A stretch of 64,000 nt of DNA from Chelativorans alearensis (GTDB lineage: Bacteria; Pseudomonadota; Alphaproteobacteria; Rhizobiales; Rhizobiaceae), in NCBI RefSeq assembly GCF_010993735.1, contig NZ_WQNI01000001.1, positions 124,001 to 188,000 of the forward strand. Direction: 5' to 3'. The position numbers were made by a program, and so were the translations under genes. Below, piece after piece: positions 1 to 8,181 of the stretch (the first letter of the stretch is position 1; every line of letters begins with the position of its first letter). The notes beneath the pieces were generated by a model. The model worked only from the letters and a program-made list of their open reading frames with translations, was not told the origin of the DNA and did not search any database.

Positions 1-362
1 CAGGCGATGCACGAGGCGATGTTCTCGGCGATGATGTCCCACAGCCCACCGCCATTGGCGCGGTAGCGATCCGCCACGTCCTGGCCCTGGGGCGAGCGGT
101 GGCTGTAAAAGTCGCGCCGCGCCATGTCCTCGGCATGAACCTGGGCTGCGGCGTTGATCGGCGTCGTCAGCTTAAGGCCCGGCAGGTCTTGGCGGGCGCG
201 CTCCTCGTTGACGAATGCAAGGGATGCCCGGCGCAGGCCTTCAAGGTCGGCAACCGGCTCCAGCGAGCGTTCGGGTCGCGCCGCGCAGGCAGCGCACGTT
301 AAGGCGACAAGCAGAAGGCATGCCGCCCGTCTCAAGCCGGCGTTTTCGATCAGTCGAATCAT
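1..362 (-). CDS. CAP/SCP-domain secreted protein (partial)
   Basis: The start ATG is at 362 and the frame stays open to the window edge, so only the N-terminal ~120 residues are visible. Residues 1-28 form an export signal (basic start, hydrophobic LLLVALTCAAC stretch; the cysteines could mark a lipoprotein but the lipobox is imperfect). What follows fits the CAP/SCP family: LAFVNEERAR, then AAAQVHAEDMARRDFYSHRSP, with the H of YSH expected to be a cavity residue, then QDVADRYRANGG and an EN pair (IIAENIA). Bacterial CAP proteins are secreted; their biochemical role is mostly unknown. It runs the same way as the next gene but shows no coupling to it. Confidence 0.75.
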   Translation of the reverse strand, partial: MIRLIENAGLRRAACLLLVALTCAACAARPERSLEPVADLEGLRRASLAFVNEERARQDLPGLKLTTPINAAAQVHAEDMARRDFYSHRSPQGQDVADRYRANGGGLWDIIAENIASCIA

Positions 363-426
363 GGGCGCTTGGCTAGCACGGGAATATGGCTTGTCCAGCC
401 ATCGTTCCCGCCGCGCCCTCGGTTTT

Positions 427-1254
427 TCAGCACACGGTCTCGAAGCGCTCGATACATGTGGAGAGCACTTCGTCGCCGGGGCGTTTCCACCAGTTGTCGC
501 GCGAGAAGATTTCCACCTCCTGAGGGCCGTTGAAGCCCGCCTCCTCGACCATGCGGCGGATGGCCGGCAGGTCGATGACGCCGTCGCCCATCATGCCGCG
601 GTCGAGCAGGAGGTCGGTGGTGGGCACCAGCCAATCGCAGATGTGGTGGGCAAGGATGGCGCCCATCTGGCCGGCGCGGGCGATCTGGGTGGCAAGCTCC
701 GGGTCCCACCAGACATGGTAGACGTCGACGGCTACACCGACACCTTCGCCGAGCTCCACGCACAGGTCCAGCGCCTGGGAGAGGGTGTTCACGCAGGCGC
801 GGTCGGCCGCGTACATGGGATGCAGAGGCTCGATGGCGAGCGGCATGCCCACTTCGCGCGCGTAAGGCAGGATGGCGGCGATGCCGTCGGCCACCATTTT
901 GCGCGCCTCCGGCATATTCTTCGAGGTGCCAGGCAAGCCGCCGACCACGAGCACGAGGCAGTCGGCCTTGAGCGCGGCCGCCTCGTCGATGGCGCGCTTG
1001 TTGTCGTCGATATTCGCCTCAAGGCCCGCCTTGTCCTCGGCGGGGAACATGCCGCCGCGGCAAAGCCCTGTCACCCGAAGCCCGTTCGTCTCGACGATGC
1101 GGGCAGCCTCCTTGAGCCCGATCGCCTCCACCTGGTCGCGCCAGGGGGCGATTGCCGTGATGCCGTGCTTGAGGCAGCCATCGACGGCCTCCGCAAAGCC
1201 CCAGCTTCCGCGCGTGGTGGCGAGATTGATCGACAGACGGCCTTCAAGGCTCAT
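427..1254 (-). CDS. Sugar phosphate isomerase/epimerase family TIM-barrel protein
   Basis: A 275-residue xylose-isomerase-like TIM barrel (AP endonuclease 2 superfamily). The usual metal and acid/base residues appear in order: E in LAIEPLHP (~145), D and H in AVDVYHVWWDP (~175-183), H in AHHICDW (~205) and E in EVEIFSR (~245). The start at 1254 is chosen because GGGAGGAACCC lies just upstream; a longer reading would run into an intergenic repeat. It is last in a leftward set with an enolase-superfamily protein, a DUF993 protein and a Gfo/Idh/MocA dehydrogenase, so it probably isomerises or epimerises a sugar or keto-acid intermediate of that pathway. The substrate is unknown. Confidence 0.8.
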   Translation of the reverse strand: MSLEGRLSINLATTRGSWGFAEAVDGCLKHGITAIAPWRDQVEAIGLKEAARIVETNGLRVTGLCRGGMFPAEDKAGLEANIDDNKRAIDEAAALKADCLVLVVGGLPGTSKNMPEARKMVADGIAAILPYAREVGMPLAIEPLHPMYAADRACVNTLSQALDLCVELGEGVGVAVDVYHVWWDPELATQIARAGQMGAILAHHICDWLVPTTDLLLDRGMMGDGVIDLPAIRRMVEEAGFNGPQEVEIFSRDNWWKRPGDEVLSTCIERFETVC

Positions 1255-1298
1255 GGTGCGGGTTCCTCCCTGATGTTGCCTGCGGCGGTTTCTGCTCT

Positions 1299-1470
1299 CG
1301 CCCCTTCGCGGCCCCCTCTGTCCTGCCCGACATCTCCCCCACACGGTGGGAGATCAGCTTTCGCCAACTGGTGGCGTTGCAGAAAAAGGTGCCTGAGCGA
1401 ACGGCCGGCATAATCTCCCCTCTCGTGGGGGAGATGCCCGGTAGAACAGAGGGGGGCGCGAGGGGCGAAA
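1299..1470. repeat. Dispersed palindromic repeat, family A copy 1
   Basis: Two long arms, CCCCCTCTGTCCTGCC... and its complement ending CAGAGGGGGG, enclose a non-symmetric centre. Both arms and the centre (TTTCGCCAA...CAGAAA...GAGC...CGGCC) recur at 38705-38865, so this is a dispersed element and not a local hairpin. Half copies occur near 31053-31098 and 35487-35528. It lies between two genes of the leftward operon and could act as an mRNA-stabilising or attenuating structure. Confidence 0.75.
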
Positions 1471-1486
1471 GCATCTCCTAAAATTA

Positions 1487-2905
1487 CTAAGCCAATGGCT
1501 GCATGGCCGACCAGTCCGGCTCCACTGCCGAGCCGAGGCCATCCGCACCGGCGATCGTGCCGAGCGACAACTGGCCGTCGTGGATGTTGAGCCGCGTGCG
1601 GCCGTTCTGGCTGTGGTAGAGATCGCCGTGGGCGGCAAGGTAGGCTGCGGCCTCGGCATCCGGCGCGCCCGCCATGCCGTCGACGAAGTGATGGCCGTTG
1701 CGCTCGATGTGTTCGGCGCCGATCAGGCCGGCGAGCGCAAGGTCCTGCTGGATGCCGATGCCGGCTTGCGTGGTGAGGTCCTCCGCCGACATGAAATATG
1801 TGTCGGAGCCGGCTTCCGCATTCCATTTCGCCATGCGGGCGCGGTTCAGCAGGGCGCGGTAGAAGCCCTTGCAGGACTTCGACGATATGCCGGTGTAGCC
1901 GAGGCCCTTCGCGGTCACGAAAGATTCGATATCGGCGTCCGACTCGTCGATCTCCACGGCGATACGGGCGGCAAGCTTGGTGACGGGGGAGGCGAGCGCC
2001 TTGGCGCGGGCGATGGGCTGTTCGAGGAACAGGATGCGCTCGCGCAGCCGTATAAGCTCCGGCTCGGCCTCCATGGCGTCCAGCAGCGCCAGCACGTGCG
2101 CCTCGTCTTCATACTGCTCGTTGCCGTCTAGTGTTGCCCGGTAGTCGGGCTGGAGGCGGTCGAGGACGGCGGCGATGCGGGTGAGGCGGGCAACATCGGC
2201 GGCCACGTCGCCGGAGATCTTCAGCTTGAAATAGCGGTGGCCGTACGCCGCGATGACCTCTTCGAGCGTCTCCGGCAGGCCGTCGTTGAGGCGCTTGGCG
2301 AGGTCGTCGGCGACGAGCGCGTCGCCGAGGCCGACCGTATGGCGGACCTCGATACTTCCCGGCACCGACAGGCCGGCAAGGAAGGCGTCGAGGTCGAAGC
2401 CGGCAAGGTCCGGCGCCGTGCGGGCGTCGATGCCGAGGCTGTTCTGGTTCACCAGCTTTTGCACAGGCACTCCCTGGAGCCGGCCGAGCGCGTCGATGAC
2501 GGCGCGGTCGACGAGCGCCAGGCCAAAGGAGGCGATGAGGCCGTTAAGGCCGGCGCGCGCTGCGGCCGCGTGATGGGCGGGCTCCACCGCCGCGTGCAGG
2601 CCGAAGGCCGTGTCGGAGCCGGCGGTCAGCATGACATCCTTGGCCAGCCGCAGGGAGGTTCTGAGCTGGTCCGTGTTCTCGGCCGGCGAAAGCTCGGGGC
2701 TCTTGTCGAACCATTTAGGCATCATCATTTCCGCCGACCAGCCAACCGCCTCACGCCCCGCCTCGTCGGCGATGCGCACGCGCAGGAAGGCTTGCGCAGC
2801 CGAGGTTACCTCGGCCACGCCGAAACGGAAGGCAAAGCGGAAGGGCACGGGCCGCTCGAATGCGTCGGCCGCGATCAGGCGTATGCGCGGTGCCGTGCCC
2901 GTCAT
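1487..2905 (-). CDS. Enolase-superfamily (mandelate racemase-like) protein
   Basis: 472 residues, longer than the usual 370-430 of the superfamily. It carries a barrel-type catalytic set: YFKLKISG (K-x-K), DGNEQYED as the first metal-binding site, LFLEQPIARA with the second acidic ligand, and AVEIDESD with the third, followed by TGISSKSCKG. Members abstract a proton alpha to a carboxylate, giving dehydration, racemisation or cycloisomerisation; which applies here cannot be told. The ATG overlaps the stop of the upstream DUF993 gene by four bases, so the two are translationally coupled. The coupling points to a dehydratase or epimerase step feeding the DUF993 protein. Confidence 0.75.
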   Translation of the reverse strand: MTGTAPRIRLIAADAFERPVPFRFAFRFGVAEVTSAAQAFLRVRIADEAGREAVGWSAEMMMPKWFDKSPELSPAENTDQLRTSLRLAKDVMLTAGSDTAFGLHAAVEPAHHAAAARAGLNGLIASFGLALVDRAVIDALGRLQGVPVQKLVNQNSLGIDARTAPDLAGFDLDAFLAGLSVPGSIEVRHTVGLGDALVADDLAKRLNDGLPETLEEVIAAYGHRYFKLKISGDVAADVARLTRIAAVLDRLQPDYRATLDGNEQYEDEAHVLALLDAMEAEPELIRLRERILFLEQPIARAKALASPVTKLAARIAVEIDESDADIESFVTAKGLGYTGISSKSCKGFYRALLNRARMAKWNAEAGSDTYFMSAEDLTTQAGIGIQQDLALAGLIGAEHIERNGHHFVDGMAGAPDAEAAAYLAAHGDLYHSQNGRTRLNIHDGQLSLGTIAGADGLGSAVEPDWSAMQPLA

Positions 2906-4068
2906 GGCTGCGCGATGCCGTGAACGGCCATCACCTGGCGCATGCGGGCCGTGGCAAGGTCTGGATCGATCAGCACGCGCGCCTGATCGGCAAGCCGGAA
3001 GAGCTCGGCCAGATGCAGCGTCGAGCGTGCCGATTCCTGACCGCCGATCATGGTGAAGTGGTCCTGCAGGCTGTTGAGATAGGCGAGGAAGACGACGCCC
3101 GTCTTATAAAAGCGCGTCGGCGCCTTGAAGATGTGGCGCGAGAGCGGAACGGTCGGGTCGAGCAGGTCGAAGAACTTCTTCTCCTCGCCGGCCCCCAGCG
3201 CCGCAAGGGCGGCGGAGGCCGCCGGCGCGATGGCGTCGAAGATGCCCAGAAGCGCGTCCGAGTGGCCCTCATCGTCGCCGGCGATCAGTTCGGCATAGTT
3301 GAAGTCGTCGCCCGTATACATGCGCACGCTTGCGGGCAGGCGGCGGCGCATGGCGATTTCCTTTTCCTTCGACAGAAGCGAGATCTTGATACCGTCCACC
3401 TTGTCCGCATGGGCGGCGATCACGCCGAGCGCCACCTCCATCGCCGCCATGTGGTCCGGAGCGCCCCAGTAACCGTCGAGCGCGGGATCGAACATCTCGC
3501 CCAGCCAGTGGATGATGACCGGCTCCTTCACCTGGCCGAGGATGCGGTCGTAGACGCGGGCATAGTCGTCCGGGCCTTTTGCTGCGGCGGCGAGCGCCCG
3601 GCTCGCCATCAGGATGATGCGCCCGCCATGCGCCTCGATCGCCTCGATCTGCTCTTCGTAAGCTGCGATGATGCGGTCGATGGTGACATCGGGGCCGGGC
3701 ACGAGATGGTCGGTGCCGGCGCCGCAGGCGATCAGCGCGCCGGAGCGGGTCTTCGCCTCCTTCAGGGCGCGCTCGATAAGCTCGCGGGCCTCGGGCCAGC
3801 CGAGCCCCATGCCGCGCTGGGCGGTGTCCATCGCTTCCGCCACGCCGAAGCCGAGGTCCCACAGGTGATGGCGGAAGGCCATCGTCCTGTCCCAGTCGAT
3901 GGCGGGGGTGAGCCAGGGGTCGCTATCGGCCAGCGGATCGGCCACCACGTGGGCGGCGGCATAGGCGATGCGGTTGAATCTGGAGGCCTCGCGCCTGGCG
4001 GTCTCGACAGGGGCGTTCCTGATCTCGTAGGCCGAGACCGACCGGTCGGCGTTGGGGAGAAAGAGCAT
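2902..4068 (-). CDS. DUF993 family protein, aldolase-like TIM barrel
   Basis: 388 residues resembling DUF993, a family of unknown function placed near dihydrodipicolinate synthase/N-acetylneuraminate lyase folds. The N-terminal half contains GLGWPEARELIERAL and an AHGGRIILMASRAL strand; the middle has DGIKISLL, whose lysine sits where class I aldolases of this fold form the Schiff base (inference). No signal peptide or membrane segment is present. It is coupled by a 4-bp overlap to the enolase-superfamily gene and lies 102 bp after the Gfo/Idh/MocA dehydrogenase. A retro-aldol cleavage of a keto-deoxy acid would fit the neighbourhood. Confidence 0.75.
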   Translation of the reverse strand: MLFLPNADRSVSAYEIRNAPVETARREASRFNRIAYAAAHVVADPLADSDPWLTPAIDWDRTMAFRHHLWDLGFGVAEAMDTAQRGMGLGWPEARELIERALKEAKTRSGALIACGAGTDHLVPGPDVTIDRIIAAYEEQIEAIEAHGGRIILMASRALAAAAKGPDDYARVYDRILGQVKEPVIIHWLGEMFDPALDGYWGAPDHMAAMEVALGVIAAHADKVDGIKISLLSKEKEIAMRRRLPASVRMYTGDDFNYAELIAGDDEGHSDALLGIFDAIAPAASAALAALGAGEEKKFFDLLDPTVPLSRHIFKAPTRFYKTGVVFLAYLNSLQDHFTMIGGQESARSTLHLAELFRLADQARVLIDPDLATARMRQVMAVHGIAQP

Positions 4069-4077
4069 CGGTAGCTC

Positions 4078-4110
4078 CTAGAGCATTCTGGTTTCAGGTG
4101 AAGGCAAACA
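4078..4110. repeat. Fragment of rhizobial TAGAGCA-type intergenic repeat
   Basis: The sequence beginning CTAGAGCATTCTGGTTTCAGG resembles, from memory, one end of a very common Rhizobiales intergenic element that starts TAGAGCATT. A second related copy lies at 7473-7575. It sits between the DUF993 and Gfo/Idh/MocA genes. Confidence 0.4.
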
Positions 4111-4170
4111 ATTGAAGATGACGGGCGCCGGCCTTCCCATTCGACTTCGCCTCCCTAAATGCTGCATACG

Positions 4171-5322
4171 CTAAAACTCCAACTCCGGCACATCCAGCCA
4201 CCGGCGTTCGGCCCACGACTTCAACCCCAGCTCGGCGAGCTGCACGCCCTTGGCGCCGGCTTCAAGCCCGTAGGCCCACGGTGCGTCCTCGGCCACGTGC
4301 CGCAGGAACTGTTCCCACTGCACCTTGAAGCCGTTGTCGGCGGGCCAGTTGTCCGGCACCTCCTCCCAATCGTCGAAGAAGTTCATGGTCTGCGGCTGGT
4401 CCGGGTTCCATACGGGCTTCGGCGTATTCACCCGGTGCTGCGTCCAGCACTTGTGGAGGCCGGCGACGGCAGAGCCGTGCGTGCCGTCGACCTGGAAGGT
4501 GACGAGGTCGTCGCGGCGCACGCGCACCGCCCAGCTCGAATTGATATGGGCGACGATGCCGCCTTCCAGCTCGAAGGTGGCATAGGCCGCGTCGTCGGCA
4601 TCCGCCTCATAAGGCTTGCCCTGCTCGTCCACACGCTCGGGGATATGGGTAGCGCCGAGGCAGGACACCGCCTTGACCGGCGCGAAGGTGTTGTCGAGCA
4701 CGTAGCGCCAGTGGCACAGCATGTCGATGATGATGCCGCCGCCATCGGCCTTGCGGTAGTTCCAGGAGGGGCGCTGCGCGGGCTGCCAGTCGCCCTCGAA
4801 GACCCAGTAGCCGAACTCGCCGCGCACCGAGAGGATCTTGCCGAAGAAGCCGCTATCGCGCAGCATCTTGAGCTTCATGAGGCCGGGCAGGAACAGCTTG
4901 TCCTGCACCACGCCGTGCTTCAAACCGGAGGCGCGGGCCTTCCTGGCGATGTCGACGGCGACGGCGAGCTCGTCCGAGGTCGGCTTCTCGCAGTAGACGT
5001 GCTTGCCGGCAGCGAGCGCCTTCTCCAGCAGGCCGGCGCGGATTTTCGTGGCGCCGGCATCGAAGAAGATTTCGTCGTCCTCATTGGCGAGCGCGGCGTC
5101 GAGGTCGTCGGTGAAGCGCGAGACGTTGTGCTTCTTGGCGATCGCCCCCACTTTCTCGATGTTGCGGCCGACCAGGATCGGGTCCACCACAAGCGTATCG
5201 CCATTGGCAAGGGCGATGCCGCCTTGGTCGCGGATGGCCAGGATGGACCTGACGAGATGCTGGTTGTAGCCCATCCGCCCGGTGATTCCGTGCATGATGA
5301 TGCCGATGCGCCGCTGGGCCAT
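4171..5322 (-). CDS. Gfo/Idh/MocA family oxidoreductase
   Basis: 383 residues with an N-terminal Rossmann fold (IGIIMHGITGRMGYNQ, an atypical dinucleotide loop), the family EKPTSDELA motif (~115), and a C-terminal alpha/beta substrate domain containing IIDMLCHWRYVLD (~180), which holds the usual D-x-x-x-H pair. Members oxidise or reduce sugars and sugar acids with NAD(P). It is the first gene of the leftward operon and is preceded by GGGAGGTCCC, so it is probably the first oxidation in the pathway. The divergent control region carries a palindromic operator at 5350-5365. Confidence 0.85.
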   Translation of the reverse strand: MAQRRIGIIMHGITGRMGYNQHLVRSILAIRDQGGIALANGDTLVVDPILVGRNIEKVGAIAKKHNVSRFTDDLDAALANEDDEIFFDAGATKIRAGLLEKALAAGKHVYCEKPTSDELAVAVDIARKARASGLKHGVVQDKLFLPGLMKLKMLRDSGFFGKILSVRGEFGYWVFEGDWQPAQRPSWNYRKADGGGIIIDMLCHWRYVLDNTFAPVKAVSCLGATHIPERVDEQGKPYEADADDAAYATFELEGGIVAHINSSWAVRVRRDDLVTFQVDGTHGSAVAGLHKCWTQHRVNTPKPVWNPDQPQTMNFFDDWEEVPDNWPADNGFKVQWEQFLRHVAEDAPWAYGLEAGAKGVQLAELGLKSWAERRWLDVPELEF

Positions 5323-5349
5323 GGGACCTCCCTGGAAATCTTCGTATTT

Positions 5350-5365
5350 GTAACTACCCAGTTAC
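5350..5365. promoter_or_regulatory. Palindromic operator candidate, copy 1
   Basis: GTAACTACCCAGTTAC is a perfect 6-bp inverted repeat with a 4-bp spacer, lying in the 151-bp divergent region between the Gfo/Idh/MocA gene (left) and the TIM-barrel isomerase gene (right). It is followed by TTACT. A near-identical site with the same 3' flank lies at 6326-6341, ahead of the transporter genes. A TetR-family dimer is a likely binder because two TetR genes end this locus. Confidence 0.6.
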
Positions 5366-5473
5366 TTACTGAGCCAAGAGGGGAGTGTCAAGCCGGGCCT
5401 GATGCATATCACAAGCCTTGACAGGCGCCGGCCCTTCCTACCGACATAGGGGAGCCGAAATCGAGGGGAAGGC

Positions 5474-6325
5474 ATGCAGATCACCCTGTGCAACGAAGTC
5501 CTCAGGCCGATGACCCTCACCGAGCAATGCGCCTTCGCGCGCGATGTGGGCTACGACGGGCTGGAAGTAGCGCCCTTCACGCTCGCCGAGAATCCGACGC
5601 GCATGACGATGGGAGAGATTGCCGAGGCTCGACGGACGGTCGAGGAACACGGTCTCGTGGTCTCCAGCCTGCATTGGCTGACCATGGCCCCGGCTGGGCT
5701 CGATCTCACCGCGCTCGACGCGCAAGTGGGTGCGCGGACGCGGGAGGCCCTCATACGGCTGGTGGACCTCGCGGCGGGGCTGGGCGCCGGCGTCATCGTG
5801 CACGGCTCGCCGGCGCAGCGGCGGCTCGGCGATGAGCCCGAGCGCCAGCGTGCCGTTGCCATGGCGCATTTCGAGGCGGCGGCACGGCGGGCGGGCGAGC
5901 ACGGCATCGCCTATTGCCTGGAGGCCATCAACCGCAAGGAATGCAACTTCCTCAATACGATTGCCGAGGCGGAAGCGATGATCGCCGAGATCGGCGCGCC
6001 GGCGTTGAAGCTCATGCTGGATGTGTGCCACGCCGCGCAGGAGGAAGAGGAAAGCCTCGCCGTCCTTGCCACCCGGTATATCCGGGAGGGCAAGCTCGCG
6101 CACATCCAGCTCAACGCGGCGAACCGGCGTGGACCGGGAGAGGGGACAAGCGCCGACGGCCCCGACGCCATCGCGCCGCTTCTGCGGGCGCTCAAGGACG
6201 TCGGCTATCGGGGAGCGCTGGCGATGGAACCGTTCGAATACGTGCCGGACGGCCCGGCCTGCGCGGCCCGCGCCGTCGGCTATGTGCGCGGGGTTTTGGA
6301 CGGACTCGGGGAAAACGCAGGTTAA
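5474..6325 (+). CDS. Sugar phosphate isomerase/epimerase family TIM-barrel protein
   Basis: 283 residues of the xylose-isomerase-like TIM-barrel superfamily. Metal-site residues visible are E in YCLEAINR (~154), D and H in LMLDVCHAA (~183), H in KLAHIQLN (~208) and E in AMEPFEY (~255). The start has a good ribosome-binding site (GAGGGGAAGG). It diverges from the Gfo/Idh/MocA gene and precedes a tripartite tricarboxylate transporter. It is clearly different in sequence from the isomerase at 427-1254, so the locus holds two distinct barrel isomerases or epimerases acting on successive or alternative intermediates. Confidence 0.82.
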   Translation: MQITLCNEVLRPMTLTEQCAFARDVGYDGLEVAPFTLAENPTRMTMGEIAEARRTVEEHGLVVSSLHWLTMAPAGLDLTALDAQVGARTREALIRLVDLAAGLGAGVIVHGSPAQRRLGDEPERQRAVAMAHFEAAARRAGEHGIAYCLEAINRKECNFLNTIAEAEAMIAEIGAPALKLMLDVCHAAQEEEESLAVLATRYIREGKLAHIQLNAANRRGPGEGTSADGPDAIAPLLRALKDVGYRGALAMEPFEYVPDGPACAARAVGYVRGVLDGLGENAG

Positions 6326-6341
6326 GGAACTAACCAGTTAC
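6326..6341. promoter_or_regulatory. Palindromic operator candidate, copy 2
   Basis: GGAACTAACCAGTTAC matches the perfect palindrome at 5350-5365 with a single break in symmetry, and both copies continue TTACT. Just downstream, TTGACA at 6346-6351 could be a -35 box, though no good -10 follows at 16-18 bp. It starts directly after the stop of the isomerase gene, so it would control a separate promoter for the transporter genes. Confidence 0.55.
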
Positions 6342-6435
6342 TTACTTGACAGGCCGCTGAACTGACTTCACAGTTCTGGCCCAACGCCGGCGGCCGGATA
6401 GGGCTGCGGCGTTGAGCACATTAAGGGAGGAAACC

Positions 6436-7467
6436 ATGGGTCTTTTGACCAGAGCCGCGCTTGGCGTGGCCGCATCCGTATTCGCGCTTTCCGCCGCCGC
6501 CCCGGCGCTCGCCCAGGAGTGGCAGCCCGATCGTCCCATCAACATCATCGTGCCCTGGGGCGCCGGCGGCTCGACCGATCAGGTGACCCGCGTCACCGCG
6601 CCGATCCTCGCCGAAGAGCTTGGCCAGGCTGTGGTGGTGGTCAACCAGCCGGGCGCCTCGGGCGCCGTCGGCACGCAGGAAGTGCTGAACGCGCCGAAGG
6701 ACGGCTATACCTGGACGGCCAACGCCATCGCCAACAACGCCACCTATTCGGTGACCGGTTTGGTGCCGGACACCAGCATCGACGACTGGCACATCTATCT
6801 GTCTGTCGCCAACGTTCCCGTCGTCTCGGTGCCGCCCGACAGCGAGTTCGAGGATTTCGGACAGTTGCTCGAAGCCTTCAAGGAGCGGGGCAGCGAGATC
6901 ACCGTCGGCACGGCGGGCGTGACCTCCTCCGGCGGCATGGCGATTGCCGGCCTGGGTACGGAAGGTGAATTCGAATACCGCATGGTGACGTATGACGGCG
7001 GCGGGCCGGCCGCGATCGCCACCGCCGCAGGCGAGGCCATGGTCACCACGCAGCTTGCCGTGGAGCAGGCCGAGCTGATCCGCGGCGGCCGCCTGCGCCC
7101 ACTCGCGGTCTTGAGCGACCAGCCGCTGACCATCGAGGGCGTGGATCCCATCCCGCCGATCACCGAATGGCTGCCGGAATTCCCCATCGCACCGGATTAT
7201 TTCGGCATCTTCATTCCGCAGGGTGTGCCCGAGGAGGTGGTGGCGACGGTGAACCGGATCTGGGAGGAGAAGGTGATGAACTCCGATGCGCTGAAGAACT
7301 ATGCCCAAACCAACGGCGCCGTCTTCGCTCCCTCCTATGGCGAGGAAGCGCGTGAAGTGGCGATGCCTGTGGTGATCGAGGAGGCCTGCGCGGCGGAAGA
7401 GCGCGGCCTGGAGGTGAACGACCCCTCGACCATCGGCATTGACTGCGAGACGAAGAGCGAGATGTAG
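6436..7467 (+). CDS. tctC: Tripartite tricarboxylate transporter substrate-binding protein (Bug/TctC)
   Basis: 343 residues, starting at the ATG preceded by AGGGAGGAAACC. A signal peptide occupies residues 1-25 (ending APALAQ). The mature start WQPDRPINIIVPWGAGGSTD is the hallmark of Bug-type periplasmic receptors, which capture carboxylates or other small acids and hand them to a TctAB membrane pair. It is first in a tctC-tctB-tctA-tetR set. The ligand is unknown; the neighbouring enzymes suggest a sugar acid or related carboxylate. Confidence 0.92.
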   Translation: MGLLTRAALGVAASVFALSAAAPALAQEWQPDRPINIIVPWGAGGSTDQVTRVTAPILAEELGQAVVVVNQPGASGAVGTQEVLNAPKDGYTWTANAIANNATYSVTGLVPDTSIDDWHIYLSVANVPVVSVPPDSEFEDFGQLLEAFKERGSEITVGTAGVTSSGGMAIAGLGTEGEFEYRMVTYDGGGPAAIATAAGEAMVTTQLAVEQAELIRGGRLRPLAVLSDQPLTIEGVDPIPPITEWLPEFPIAPDYFGIFIPQGVPEEVVATVNRIWEEKVMNSDALKNYAQTNGAVFAPSYGEEAREVAMPVVIEEACAAEERGLEVNDPSTIGIDCETKSEM

Positions 7468-7472
7468 CCCGC

Positions 7473-7575
7473 TAGAGCAGTTCCAGGAAAAGCGGAGCCG
7501 GTTTTCCGTTCGGAATTGCGACAAAACAAGACGTTGGGCCATTCATCGATTCCAACGAAACGATGGACCGGTCGA
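7473..7575. repeat. Degenerate rhizobial intergenic repeat
   Basis: From CTAGAGCAGTTCCAGGAAAAG through CGGTTTTCCGTTCGGAATTG to CGATTCCAACGAAACGATGG the sequence resembles a dispersed Rhizobiales intergenic element recalled from other genomes. It lies right after tctC. Confidence 0.45.
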
Positions 7576-7582
7576 GCGAAAA

Positions 7583-7607
7583 GCCGGCACCCTTCCGGGG
7601 TGCCGGC
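7583..7607. terminator. Strong hairpin between tctC and tctB
   Basis: GCCGGCACCC (7583-7592) and GGGTGCCGGC (7598-7607) form a perfect 10-bp GC-rich stem with a 5-nt loop. No T-tract follows, so it is more likely to stabilise the 3' end of tctC mRNA or partly attenuate than to terminate fully. It lies 25 bp before the chosen tctB start. Confidence 0.55.
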
Positions 7608-7631
7608 AATACCGGCAGATCAGAGGCATTC

Positions 7632-8165
7632 ATGACCGACCCTTCGGCCGATCCGCAGACGGAACGCCGCATGAACCGTGTCGATCTCATCACCGGCGGC
7701 GTGTTCGCGGTGCTGGGGCTGGCGATCGTCTACCTGTCCTGGACCATGCCCCGGCTGGAAATGCGCGGCATCCACCCCGCCACCGTGCCGGGCCTCGTGC
7801 CCGGCCTTCTGGGGCTCGCCCTGGCCTTCTGCGGCGTTGTGCTTAGCCTCAAAGCCTACCGCGATGGCCGCGGCGCGGGGGACTGGAGCGATCTCCTGGC
7901 GCTCTTCCGCAGCGCCGAGGCGGGGCGATTCTGCGCTGTGGCGGGGTTGGCGCTCGTCTATGCGCTCGTTCTGGTGGGGCTCTTGCCCTTCTGGCTCGCC
8001 AGCGCGGCCTTCGTCTTCGCCTTCATCGTCGTCTTCGAGGTCTGGCTGTCGCCGCAGCCGCGGCCGCTTCTGCGCTCAGCCCTCTGGGCAGCGGTCCAGG
8101 GTGTGCTCGTCGGCGTCGCTGTCACCCTCGTCTTCCAATACGGCTTCCTCGTTCGCCTGCCCTAA
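7632..8165 (+). CDS. tctB: Tripartite tricarboxylate transporter small permease TctB
   Basis: 177 residues with four hydrophobic segments (about residues 18-38, 50-72, 95-120 and 145-170), the size and topology of TctB/DUF1468. The ATG at 7632 is preceded by AGAGG; MNRVDL at 7671 is an alternative start. It sits between tctC and tctA and should form the inner-membrane complex with TctA. Confidence 0.8.
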   Translation: MTDPSADPQTERRMNRVDLITGGVFAVLGLAIVYLSWTMPRLEMRGIHPATVPGLVPGLLGLALAFCGVVLSLKAYRDGRGAGDWSDLLALFRSAEAGRFCAVAGLALVYALVLVGLLPFWLASAAFVFAFIVVFEVWLSPQPRPLLRSALWAAVQGVLVGVAVTLVFQYGFLVRLP

Positions 8166-8181
8166 CCCGAGAGCTCGATAC

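Noticed and set aside
6346-6351. TTGACA as a sigma-70 promoter for tctC
   Set aside because: No acceptable -10 box lies 16-18 bp downstream; noted only as part of the operator region.
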